The position numbers and the translations under genes were made by a program. The notes beneath the pieces were generated by a model. It was not told where the DNA came from and did not search any database. It was given only the letters and a program-made list of their open reading frames with translations. Positions 26,982 through 34,252 of a DNA stretch of 64,000 bases are shown piece by piece (position 1 is the first letter of the stretch; every line of letters starts with the position of its first letter). The DNA comes from a bacterium (GTDB lineage Bacteria; Electryoneota; RPQS01), in assembly GCA_036504735.1 (NCBI GenBank), contig DASXUQ010000005.1:713377-777376 (forward strand). Direction: 5' to 3'.

Positions 26982-27452
26982 TCATTTATCATTCCCACCG
27001 AGATCATTCCACGCAAGGATTTCCCAAGCATCGCCCTTGCGAATGACCGTGGCATCCGCACCCCCATAGACCGTACCGCCGGGCTTCTCGTGACGGGCGC
27101 GCATCCACTTGAACTGTGTCTTGAGAGTATCCTGCGACGGAAATTCAAAGAAAGTGAATCCCGCGTTGTTAGGAGCCCAGTTGCCCGGGTGTTTGGACCA
27201 CGGCTCCAGCACCAGATCCGCAGACCGCAAATTCTGCAAGAGTTCCGCAGGCGGATCCTGCTCACCGACGAGCGCCACATACATGGTGTCCGGTTCGGAC
27301 CGGGCATCGGCCGGAGTGTTTTCAAGAAGCGAGCGAAGCAAAACCATGCGCACGGCGGGTAGATACTCGCCACTTGGGCGCGGAGGATCGCACGCCCATG
27401 CCGATCCGGTCAGAATCCCCAAAACAATCGTAAGCAGAATCCATAGCTTCAT
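26982..27452 (-). CDS. Exported protein of unknown function, pair member B
   Basis: 156 residues with signal peptide MKLWILLTIVLGILTGSAWA followed directly by C, so it could be a lipoprotein with a non-ideal lipobox (AWAC) or a soluble periplasmic protein. It shares with member A the DTMYVA strand, a following VLEPW strand and the C-terminal ATVIRKGDAWEILAW. The tandem arrangement with a palindrome-rich 119-nt spacer indicates an old duplication. It lies downstream of the glycosyltransferase operon on the same strand. No catalytic motif is visible. Confidence 0.65.
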   Translation of the reverse strand: MKLWILLTIVLGILTGSAWACDPPRPSGEYLPAVRMVLLRSLLENTPADARSEPDTMYVALVGEQDPPAELLQNLRSADLVLEPWSKHPGNWAPNNAGFTFFEFPSQDTLKTQFKWMRARHEKPGGTVYGGADATVIRKGDAWEILAWNDLGGNDK

Positions 27453-27515
27453 GAGTAACTCTCTAATATTTTTATGTTGGGTTCATAGTAAGCAATGTAT
27501 ACCGCAAGTCTGACT

Positions 27516-28577
27516 CTATCCCCGCACCGCCTCCGCAAATTCCCCGGCCCTTGCCTCTGCTGAAAAGCGGTGGCGGATGACGTCCAGGCCTGCGGCGGCC
27601 AAGTCATTCCGCCGCGCCGGATTATCCAGAATCTGCTTCAGACAAAGATACCACTCTTCCGGCGAATTTGCGACCGATACGCTGCGGCCATCTGCAAATT
27701 CAGCCAGCGGTAAACCTGTAGGACTGACCACAACCGGCACTCCATGTCCCAGACAAACTATAGCCTTAAAATTCATCTTGGCGCGGCACCATGGGTCATC
27801 GCGCAGAGGCGCAATGCCTACAGTGAACTGCGGGATGAATTCTGCCTCCGCTGCCAGACTCCACGGAAACAGCCGGTGGCGGTAACGCGGCGGCGGATCG
27901 GTCAGGCGCGAGGTGACCAGCCAGACTTCAAGCGCAGGCCGCTCCTCCTGTAAACGCACCAGTACGTCTTCTATATCCCAAATGTACCGCTGATTTTCCG
28001 GCGCTCCCACCCAGCCAATGACCGGCGGATTGGCGCTTGGCGACGGCCCGGAAGCGACACTCGGAACCACCGACGGCAGAATACGGACATTGGAACTATG
28101 TTGCCGGGCGTAAGAGGCCAGTTCGTTCCCGCTGACCAGCACCACATCGGCGCGTTTCATGATCCATTCGCAGCGTTCGCGCTTTTGTGAATTAACTTCG
28201 GGAACATGCTCGACGCGTACCGCCGTTTCCGGCAAAGGCGTGAGATACACGGCGTCGTCCAAATCATAGACAATCCGCTTGCCCAGCCATTTCCCGAGCC
28301 TCACTTGCCACCGCGTATAAGACAGACGATGGAACCAGAGCGTTCGCGCTGACAGGAAGTTGAAAGCGGTGCGCAAAGGCACCAGTTCCAGTGCGAGCTT
28401 GGCGCATAACCCGCGTTTTTCCGATGCGCGGTGCAGGTGTCTGTGGTAGACATAACTGCCGACAAACCCGCGCAGGCCATACTTCTCAAGATAGGGCAGA
28501 TAGGCAAAGGCCCGGGCGCGAGCGCTGGCGTTGCTTAAGCCACCTGTTCCTAAAAAAAGTACGGTGTGTCTGCCCAA
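27516..28577 (-). CDS. GT-B fold glycosyltransferase (GT4-like)
   Basis: A 353-residue glycosyltransferase. N-terminal strand VLFLGTGGLSNASARARA; the domain-linking motif IVYDLDDAVYLTP, typical of a group of GT4-like enzymes; then a C-terminal nucleotide-sugar domain with VIGWVGAPENQRYI and a late FKAIVCLGHGVPVVVS strand leading to the EFADGRS region. Cytoplasmic, probably acting on a surface glycan. It is last of three closely packed genes (gaps of 10 and 12 nt) that together look like a small polysaccharide or lipooligosaccharide module. The sugar donor and acceptor cannot be read from the sequence. Confidence 0.82.
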   Translation of the reverse strand: MGRHTVLFLGTGGLSNASARARAFAYLPYLEKYGLRGFVGSYVYHRHLHRASEKRGLCAKLALELVPLRTAFNFLSARTLWFHRLSYTRWQVRLGKWLGKRIVYDLDDAVYLTPLPETAVRVEHVPEVNSQKRERCEWIMKRADVVLVSGNELASYARQHSSNVRILPSVVPSVASGPSPSANPPVIGWVGAPENQRYIWDIEDVLVRLQEERPALEVWLVTSRLTDPPPRYRHRLFPWSLAAEAEFIPQFTVGIAPLRDDPWCRAKMNFKAIVCLGHGVPVVVSPTGLPLAEFADGRSVSVANSPEEWYLCLKQILDNPARRNDLAAAGLDVIRHRFSAEARAGEFAEAVRG

Positions 28578-28587
28578 GGAGAAGTCC

Positions 28588-29367
28588 TCAGCGCAACCGC
28601 GTAGCGCGCTTGACGAAGCGGCGCAGTTTTAATGCGGGCGATTTTTCGAAGCCCAGCACCAGCTTCAAAGATTGAAAATCGGTCAGGTCGAAAAGCTGCA
28701 GGAGTTCTTTACGGCGCCACTGCTGCGCGGAAAAATGCCGATCTCCGAAATCGATGGGACGGTTGCGGCCATAGCCGAAGGGCAGCGGCACAAAGGAGTC
28801 GTCTTCTTCGACGATGTGCATAAACTTGTCTTCGGTGTCCATGTCGCGGTCATCCTGCGGAATGGCCATGAACTTCTGCATGAAGGGCAGCACGTAATCC
28901 GTGCGCAGAATGGTCAGGCTCTGATCCGAGCGGTTGGGTCCGCCCACGGAGAACGTAATCCGCTTGTCTCCCATGTTTTCGATGGCGCGTTCGATGATCC
29001 CTTCCCCCACGCACAGGCAATCCTGCTCGATGAACACCGCATAGTCCACCTCGTTCAGCATGGCGTAGCACGCGCCGAGGAAAAAGGAGCGCGTCCAGCC
29101 GCCCCACTTGGTGTCGCACTTCATGCCATGCAGAAAATTGCGGCGCATGGAAACAAATTCGAGGTCCTTGCCTTCCAGATCGGGAATCACAGGACTGGCC
29201 GAATCCACCACGATGACTTTTTCGGGATGGGTGTAGGAGCGCACGAACTCGTACCAGACTTCGAACCAGTCTTGCGAGCGGATGCGGGGATCGGAATGCT
29301 TGGTGGCGCCGGGATGCACACTGGTGCCGTCGCACCACCAGCCGGAGTGGATAATGTAGTTGGCCAT
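28588..29367 (-). CDS. Probable GT-A-like glycosyltransferase
   Basis: 259 residues. A Rossmann-like start (YIIHSGWWCDG, KVIVVDSASPVIPDL) leads to an acidic metal-binding-like motif, YAVFIEQDCLCVGEG, that occupies the place of the DxD motif in GT-A enzymes. FSVGGPNRSDQS and a C-terminal DRHFSAQQWRRKEL follow. It is flanked by a GT-B and a GT9-like gene with gaps of 10 and 12 nt, which supports a glycan role. It does not match a glycosyltransferase family I can name, so the call rests on the acidic motif and context. Confidence 0.6.
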   Translation of the reverse strand: MANYIIHSGWWCDGTSVHPGATKHSDPRIRSQDWFEVWYEFVRSYTHPEKVIVVDSASPVIPDLEGKDLEFVSMRRNFLHGMKCDTKWGGWTRSFFLGACYAMLNEVDYAVFIEQDCLCVGEGIIERAIENMGDKRITFSVGGPNRSDQSLTILRTDYVLPFMQKFMAIPQDDRDMDTEDKFMHIVEEDDSFVPLPFGYGRNRPIDFGDRHFSAQQWRRKELLQLFDLTDFQSLKLVLGFEKSPALKLRRFVKRATRLR

Positions 29368-29379
29368 CAGAAGAGTCAG

Positions 29380-30099
29380 CTACCGGACATCGCGCTGCAC
29401 GTACACGACATCCAGCGCATCCAGATTGGGAGTAAACAGATGAATGTTCACCGAGTGGGGATAAATGAAAACGCGGGTGGGCTTCACACCGGCAAGATCG
29501 AAGATGTGAAACAGGCCGGACTGGCTGACATACGATTCGCGCGCTCCGGCCATGCGCTGCGCATTGTCGAGCACGGGCCGGCTCAAATCGATCGGCGTAG
29601 CCTGCGGGACTTCCTCGCGGATGTAGGCATCCGAGCAGAGGATCTCATCCGTGCGCGGGTAGTCACCGAGATTCAGCTTGAAATCCGGATCATAAGACAG
29701 GCCGTGCTCTTCGGCGCAATACTCGGGCACAAACTTGCGCGGATGGCGGCGGAAACCCAGATTGTAATACTCACCGCAGGGCACATAGTAGCGGCGCGGA
29801 TCGAATTTATACGGGGTGCCCCCGCACTCCCAGTCGCGCACGGGAAATTCCGCCAGAGTCACCGCGCCGGTCATCTCCTGCAAGCACAGCAGGCTTTTGA
29901 TCTGGGTAAACGGGGCGAACTTGCGGGCGAGAATAAAATGGATTTTTTTGCGGCGGGTCTTAAACAGCCAGGAGGTGATAGGCAGACACGCGATGAGATC
30001 CCCGAGTTTGCCGCAGTGGGTCACCGCGATCATATCCTTCGGGGCCGTCAAATCAAACCAGATGCGTCGCAGCCCGTAACCGAGCTTTCGTTCGATCAT
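29380..30099 (-). CDS. GT9/heptosyltransferase-like glycosyltransferase
   Basis: 239 residues. The N-terminal motif GKLGDLIACLPITSWL is the hallmark (G-x-(L/I)-GD-x(3)-LP) of ADP-heptose:LPS heptosyltransferases and other GT9 proteins. Later the C-terminal half has KPTRVFIYPHSVNIHLFTP. It is shorter than classical WaaF/WaaC (about 340 residues), so part of the nucleotide domain may be missing or divergent. First gene of the glycosyltransferase trio. I infer a role in lipopolysaccharide core or another surface glycan. Confidence 0.68.
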   Translation of the reverse strand: MIERKLGYGLRRIWFDLTAPKDMIAVTHCGKLGDLIACLPITSWLFKTRRKKIHFILARKFAPFTQIKSLLCLQEMTGAVTLAEFPVRDWECGGTPYKFDPRRYYVPCGEYYNLGFRRHPRKFVPEYCAEEHGLSYDPDFKLNLGDYPRTDEILCSDAYIREEVPQATPIDLSRPVLDNAQRMAGARESYVSQSGLFHIFDLAGVKPTRVFIYPHSVNIHLFTPNLDALDVVYVQRDVR

Positions 30100-30152
30100 G
30101 CCGTAAGAAACACTCCATAGATGCTCGCCGGCAATGGGATTGCGCCGGCCGC

Positions 30153-30689
30153 TCAGCCCTGCCTGTCGCGCGAGTTTGCGGGACGCGACATCGGCACCAG
30201 TTTATGTTTGGCGGACCGTGCTATCATGAGCAGTTGATCCGCGATGTCTGCCGGGACGCTGTACTTGGTAAGCGTCGTCTGCAAATCGCTAATGCCCGCG
30301 TTCCATTGCCGTTCCGTCAGCCGGATACGTACCCGGGCGGACGGCACTTTGTTCAGCAGCGCCGTGTCAATCTGGCAGGGTCCGCCCGAAATCCGGCAGA
30401 CGCCGCTGACCAGCAGTCGATGCAAATCGGCAGGATTATACAGGGCCAGGGCATCCGTGACGGACCTGTTGACCATGATCACCGAGTCCTGCAGGATGCG
30501 GGCGGTCAGGTCCGTCGCCAGAGAATCGATGCCGCTCAATTGGCCCAGAGCTTCGTACAACGATGGTGAAGACCGGGCACGCTGACCGGCTGCCGGGGGT
30601 TGCTGCTGCGCCAGCAGTGGAAAGACCATAACGGCAGAGAGCACCGCCAAAGCGACGGCACCCCAGCCAATGTTGCGTAATCTTTTCAT
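30153..30689 (-). CDS. Exported truncated-haemoglobin-fold protein, proximal His missing (member A)
   Basis: 178 residues with a signal peptide (VALAVLSAVMVFPLLAQ). The mature part follows the group I truncated-haemoglobin pattern: SLYEALGQLSGIDSLATDL, then DLHRLLVSGVCRISGGPCQ (compare the LxxLLV-x-Q-(I/L)C-x-A-(T/S)GGPC signature of exported members), then a C-terminal ISDLQTTLTKYSVPADIADQLL. Where the family has MKxAHxGMGI, with the heme-ligating His, this protein reads NKVPSARVRIRLTERQW, so the ligand appears lost. B-helix aromatic residues are also absent (ATDLTARIL). It is adjacent to a second member. Heme binding is doubtful; a structural or sensor role is my inference. Confidence 0.6.
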   Translation of the reverse strand: MKRLRNIGWGAVALAVLSAVMVFPLLAQQQPPAAGQRARSSPSLYEALGQLSGIDSLATDLTARILQDSVIMVNRSVTDALALYNPADLHRLLVSGVCRISGGPCQIDTALLNKVPSARVRIRLTERQWNAGISDLQTTLTKYSVPADIADQLLMIARSAKHKLVPMSRPANSRDRQG

Positions 30690-30718
30690 TATTTTCTTTT
30701 GTATACGGCCAAATATAA

Positions 30719-30761
30719 AACCGGGAGGCCGGATGATCGTTGACCGTCACCCGGTCTCCCG
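30719..30761 (-). terminator. Hairpin terminator between the globin-like genes
   Basis: CGGGAGGCCGG (30722-30732) pairs with CCGGTCTCCCG (30751-30761) with one wobble. Read leftwards it is followed by TTTTA. It starts 41 nt after the stop of the upstream globin-like gene. Confidence 0.6.
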
Positions 30762-30801
30762 ATACCCATGACTTCGTCAGACTCCGACGGAAGTGACGGA
30801 C

Positions 30802-31689
30802 TTAGTAGCTGCTGGAACCGGTGTGGCTCTTGCTGGTCTTGCCGGCGCCGCTCACGAAGTCCCCGCGCATGCTGTTCACAGCCGCGATCAGCTTGTTCTG
30901 GTCGGCCTGCGTCAGGTTGTACGAACTCAGCGCGGTCTTCAGGTCATCGACGGCCTTGTCCCATTCACCCTGGCCGACCTTCGGCTGATTCTTCATTTCC
31001 GATTTGGACAGCTTGACAACCTTGCAGTCGCCACCGGCTGCTTTGCACAACTTGGTGCGCACATGCTCACGGATGGCGGTGTAGTCCCAGCCGCCCATGT
31101 TGCGGCTGCTGCCCATCGTACCGGATGTGCCCATACCCGTGTTGCCCATGCCGGAGTTCCCCATGGTGCCGGTGTTACCCATCGTGCCCGTGGAATACCC
31201 TTGGCTGCCGGTGGTTCCGGCAGGTCCGGTAGTTCCGGTCGTGCCCGAGACTCCGGGGGTCATTCTGCCGGTGCTGTCAACGGTCGCATGCGGAGCCATT
31301 CCGGTATTGCCCATCGTGTCCGCACCCATACCGCTGCCACTGACGCCGGTCTGACCGATACCACTCACGCCACCCTGCCCTTGCCCCATGGTGCCGGACA
31401 TCGAACCGCTGCTGGTGCCCGTGCCGGTCATACCCATCGGCGTCGTGCCCATCAGATCCGCAAGAAAGCGGTCGGTGAGCGCGTCAATCGCGGAGATACC
31501 GCCCAGCTTATCGTAAACGGTTTCTTTCGAAGATGACTTGTGGGGCATCTTCGATGTGTGCCTGGATGACTTTGTGGTTCCAGTCGAGTCCCCTGAGTCC
31601 TGCGCGGAGAGTGTTCCGATTGAGCCCCATGCCAGCACTAACGCCGCCAAAGCCATCGCAAGACCGGGTGCATACCGACGTGCTTTCAT
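30802..31689 (-). CDS. Exported truncated-haemoglobin-fold protein with long Gly/Met/Thr/Ser insert (member B)
   Basis: 295 residues. ATG 31689 has AGGAG 8 nt upstream. Signal peptide PGLAMALAALVLAWGSIGTL, SAQ. An N-terminal globin helix pair (YDKLGGISAIDALTDRFLAD) is separated from the rest of the fold (AIREHVRTKLCKAAGGDCK, then WDKAVDDLKTALSSYNLTQ and NKLIAAVNSMRGDFV) by about 120 residues rich in Gly, Met, Thr and Ser with repeats of the MGxTGxMG type. The segment expected to hold the proximal His reads SEMKNQPKVGQGEW, without His. The second half is very close to exported group I truncated haemoglobins. The insert sits where the CD loop and distal pocket should be. Confidence 0.65.
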   Translation of the reverse strand: MKARRYAPGLAMALAALVLAWGSIGTLSAQDSGDSTGTTKSSRHTSKMPHKSSSKETVYDKLGGISAIDALTDRFLADLMGTTPMGMTGTGTSSGSMSGTMGQGQGGVSGIGQTGVSGSGMGADTMGNTGMAPHATVDSTGRMTPGVSGTTGTTGPAGTTGSQGYSTGTMGNTGTMGNSGMGNTGMGTSGTMGSSRNMGGWDYTAIREHVRTKLCKAAGGDCKVVKLSKSEMKNQPKVGQGEWDKAVDDLKTALSSYNLTQADQNKLIAAVNSMRGDFVSGAGKTSKSHTGSSSY

Positions 31690-31955
31690 AGCTGAACTCC
31701 TCCATTCTGTCAATCATTAAGTCATAAATTCCAAACGAGTCGTCTAAACCTGCTGCGTCGGTTCGTTCCGGTCAGCAGACGCCTCGCGTGCGTAGTTTTT
31801 CAATAAGTGTCCATTCCGACGCTTCCCGGGCAAGACCGGGAAGACTTCGCGCGCCACGTCATAAGACCGCGCCGAAATCAGAACAAATGTCTTTGTAAAT
31901 AGGAACGGGTTACTATGCGGGTTGTTCTCTGTCCGCAGTGACAAAGAGCGGTCGG

Positions 31956-32450
31956 CTACGGCTGCGTAGCCAGTACCTCTACCGTCACCGCGAGCGGCCG
32001 CGATTCAGGCAGAAAGCACACCTGATTGTTACACGCCTGAAAGTCAAGCGTTCCCTTCATCACGCGTTTCCCGGCGGCGGCGCTGCGGCTTACCGCCAGC
32101 CGCAGCTTGACCATGATATCCCCGCCATACACGAGAAGATTCTCCGTTGTACCCTCGAGCCGCCACACGGTTCCTTTGGGGTAAACAGCGTCACCCGCCC
32201 GAATGCCGTCGGTGCTGTCCAGCTTCACCTCAAGCGGGATGTAGTCATCACTCGCCGCGGGATTGGCATTTACATGGTAGCCGCGAGCAACGGTGATCGG
32301 AATGGTGACCACCAGAGTATCCCCCGGATGAACTTTCGCGGCGGGAACGCTGCCAATCAGAAGCGTCACCGGCGGCTCCGGCGGTTTGCCGAAAGCCAGC
32401 AGACTCCACGCAAACATCGCTGCAAACAGGATCAGGACAGGGCGTCGCAT
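31956..32450 (-). CDS. Exported protein like the N-terminal domain of DsbD
   Basis: 164 residues with a signal peptide (MRRPVLILFAAMFAWSLLAF). The mature domain follows the DsbD alpha/DsbC-like beta-sandwich: GYHVNANPAASDDYIPLEVK, GDIMVKLRLAVS and the paired cysteines in QACNNQVCFLPES. In DsbD such a cysteine pair passes electrons to periplasmic thiol proteins; here the domain stands alone without the membrane and thioredoxin domains. The start overlaps the stop of the upstream DUF2892 gene by 1 nt (TAATG), so the two are coupled. A reductant or chaperone role for disulfide-rich exported proteins is an inference. Confidence 0.75.
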   Translation of the reverse strand: MRRPVLILFAAMFAWSLLAFGKPPEPPVTLLIGSVPAAKVHPGDTLVVTIPITVARGYHVNANPAASDDYIPLEVKLDSTDGIRAGDAVYPKGTVWRLEGTTENLLVYGGDIMVKLRLAVSRSAAAGKRVMKGTLDFQACNNQVCFLPESRPLAVTVEVLATQP

Positions 32451-32692
32451 TACGGCGCGGCTACCTCAACGGTTGATTCTTCGAAGCTCTCCACCATCTC
32501 ATCATCCATATCCTTGTTAGTGGAGATGCCCAAGGCCTTGTACACCGGGCAGGTCCCCGTGATGCCCGTGATCAGCGGATAGAGTCCCAGCAGCCCCATG
32601 AACCTGCGTCCGCGCAGAAGACCGATTCCCACCATACCGGCACCGATTGCCGTGCGTACCAGCCTGTCCGTCGCTCCTAAATTCCCTTTCAT
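32450..32692 (-). CDS. Small membrane protein, DUF2892/YgaP-tail-like
   Basis: 80 residues: NLGATDRLVRTAIGAGMVGIG, then a second hydrophobic segment (FMGLLGLYPLITGITGTCP) and an acidic C-terminal tail. This is the DUF2892 pattern, the two-helix membrane anchor also found at the end of the rhodanese YgaP. The conserved TGxCPVYKALG block is present. Ribosome-binding site AGGAGAAAC before ATG 32692. Coupled to the DsbD-N-like gene (TAATG). Linkage to sulfur or thiol chemistry fits both partners but is not proven. Confidence 0.8.
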   Translation of the reverse strand: MKGNLGATDRLVRTAIGAGMVGIGLLRGRRFMGLLGLYPLITGITGTCPVYKALGISTNKDMDDEMVESFEESTVEVAAP

Positions 32693-32778
32693 GGAGTTTC
32701 TCCTGTTTCATAATGATGTGCCGTGGAACAGATAAAGTAGAGCATGACTATGGCCGCGCGTGGGCGGCGGAGGTAGAG

Positions 32779-32802
32779 CGGCAGGACTCGATGGCCCTGC
32801 CG
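32779..32802 (+). repeat. Small hairpin, possible member of the dispersed GC-rich family
   Basis: CGGCAGG (32779-32785) pairs with CCTGCCG (32796-32802). Its core resembles the hairpins at 12127 and 18891, but the flanks differ. It lies in the 256-nt spacer upstream of the DUF2892 gene. Confidence 0.35.
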
Positions 32803-32948
32803 TCAAACTTTATCCTACTTCACTGAAGAGTGCCGCGAAGCTACCCGGCCACTTCGGCATCCAGCGGCGCTCCGGTGGGCGGCTGCATGGGACCTTCCCC
32901 CGCCGCGGTCTCAGGCTCTGTATAAAGATCCGACTCATCAGGTCGAGG

Positions 32949-33431
32949 TCACGGCCTGCCTAATGCAGGGTACGATGTTTCTTCATCCTCCACGGGCAAG
33001 GTCTCGGTGCCGTTGCTATGATAGTCCTTGCCGTAAATGGCCCCCACGGCCATCCCGGCTACAGCACCCAGCGCGGTCTCAAACATTCCCGAAGCAAGCG
33101 TCGCCGGAAGTCCAACGCGGGTGTTGGCAAACTGCACCAGAGATGCGGGCACCGCTTGCAGTGATCCGGCCCAGGCTCCGTAGCGCGCGCCATCTTTTAC
33201 CGGAGCATGTCCGTCGCGCCGCATCGCCCGTGGAAATTCATAGGCGAACCACATGCCATAGATGGCCCGGCTGAGCACATCGACCGGGTAAAGGGGATGC
33301 CGCCGCTTCACGCCACGCCGGGCCTGCGACGTGTAGAACCTCCGCATCACTCCCGAATACCACAGGGCGGACCCGGCCCAAAAAATGGCTGATGCCGCCG
33401 CCGATGCCATCCAAAACTTCTTCGTATCCAT
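32949..33431 (-). CDS. Membrane protein of unknown function, pair member A
   Basis: 160 residues. It starts MDTKKFWMASAAASAIFWAG, with hydrophobic segments at about 5-25, 95-110 and 118-135 and a Gly-rich ASGMFETALGAVAGMAVGAI segment near the C-terminus. It is paralogous throughout to 33541-34074 (KKF-x-x-ASAAAS, RxFYxSQxxRG, FETxLGxxAGxxVGxIYG). The tail is acidic. I do not recognise the family; it looks like a small integral membrane protein. It shares a strand with its neighbours and sits 109 nt downstream of its paralogue. Confidence 0.65.
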   Translation of the reverse strand: MDTKKFWMASAAASAIFWAGSALWYSGVMRRFYTSQARRGVKRRHPLYPVDVLSRAIYGMWFAYEFPRAMRRDGHAPVKDGARYGAWAGSLQAVPASLVQFANTRVGLPATLASGMFETALGAVAGMAVGAIYGKDYHSNGTETLPVEDEETSYPALGRP

Positions 33432-33540
33432 AAGGATGTCCCGTCATAATCGTCTTCACTATCGTCCATCGCCGGCATAAAAAGTTCAGTGCGGAAACGC
33501 CAAAAGCAGGCCGGAATGTTGGCCTTGGCGTGCGTTCCGC

Positions 33541-34074
33541 TTAGCGGCCATTGTGCGCCCGCGCACCCTGCTTGCGAAAATGATGCACAGGCTCGTCCTC
33601 GATGGGGCCTTCAGCAGGTTCACGGTCAATCGACACATACCCCGCCATGTCTTCATCCGTCCGCCGGTTCACCGGGTAGCCATAGATGCTGCCCACCAGA
33701 GATCCGGCCAGACCGCCCAGCAGAGTTTCAAAACCTGCCGTGGCCAGTGCGGCGCGCAGGCTCATGCGCTTCCCGCCGTATTCGGAAAGACTGGATGGGA
33801 TGCTGGCCAGAGCGCCGACCAAAAGCCCGGTCCGGAAGCCTTTGCCTTCCGGCGTGCGAGCATTGGACCGTGACCGTGGATACGTCACCGCGAGGCCGAC
33901 ACCGTAGACCACACGGGCCAGAGTGTCTGCGCTTAAAGATGGCCGGGACCTGTGGCCACCCCGGGCGGACTGCGACTTATAAAAGTCGCGCAGCAAACCG
34001 TACCAGACCAGACTGCCCGCAGCCAGCACACCCGAGGCGGCCGCAGACGCCAGCAAGAACTTCTTTGCTTCCAT
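33541..34074 (-). CDS. Membrane protein of unknown function, pair member B
   Basis: 177 residues, paralogue of the preceding entry: MEAKKFLLASAAASGVLAAG, FYKSQSARGG, then a hydrophobic GLLVGALASIPSSL segment and GFETLLGGLAGSLVGSIYG. It has a longer charged C-terminal tail. The Gly-rich amphipathic C-terminal segment recalls glycine-zipper membrane domains, but I would not name a family. It is adjacent to sufC across a 178-nt spacer containing a dispersed repeat. Confidence 0.65.
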   Translation of the reverse strand: MEAKKFLLASAAASGVLAAGSLVWYGLLRDFYKSQSARGGHRSRPSLSADTLARVVYGVGLAVTYPRSRSNARTPEGKGFRTGLLVGALASIPSSLSEYGGKRMSLRAALATAGFETLLGGLAGSLVGSIYGYPVNRRTDEDMAGYVSIDREPAEGPIEDEPVHHFRKQGARAHNGR

Positions 34075-34195
34075 AGGACCACTCCATAATTAGAACGCCC
34101 TATTCCGCCAATGCATTATTAAGCAGGTGCCGAAAGACTGAAACAGCCATACCCCCCTTTTATCCCCCCTTATTCTAAGGGGGAGACTCTGATCA

Positions 34196-34234
34196 TTCCC
34201 CCTTTGTAAAAGGGGGAATCAGAAGGGGGTTCTG
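34196..34234 (+). repeat. 39-bp dispersed repeat, copy 1
   Basis: A CCCCCTTT/AAAAGGGGG hairpin followed by AATCAGAAGGGGGTTCTG. It matches 36612-36650 at 36 of 39 positions. This copy is intergenic, just downstream of sufC. Confidence 0.7.
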
Positions 34235-34252
34235 ATTTCAGTACTTTTGATT

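Noticed and set aside
31744-31944. 66-codon minus-strand frame upstream of the DsbD-N-like gene
   Set aside because: No ribosome-binding site, no homology pattern and no conserved motif; the 266-nt spacer is treated as non-coding.
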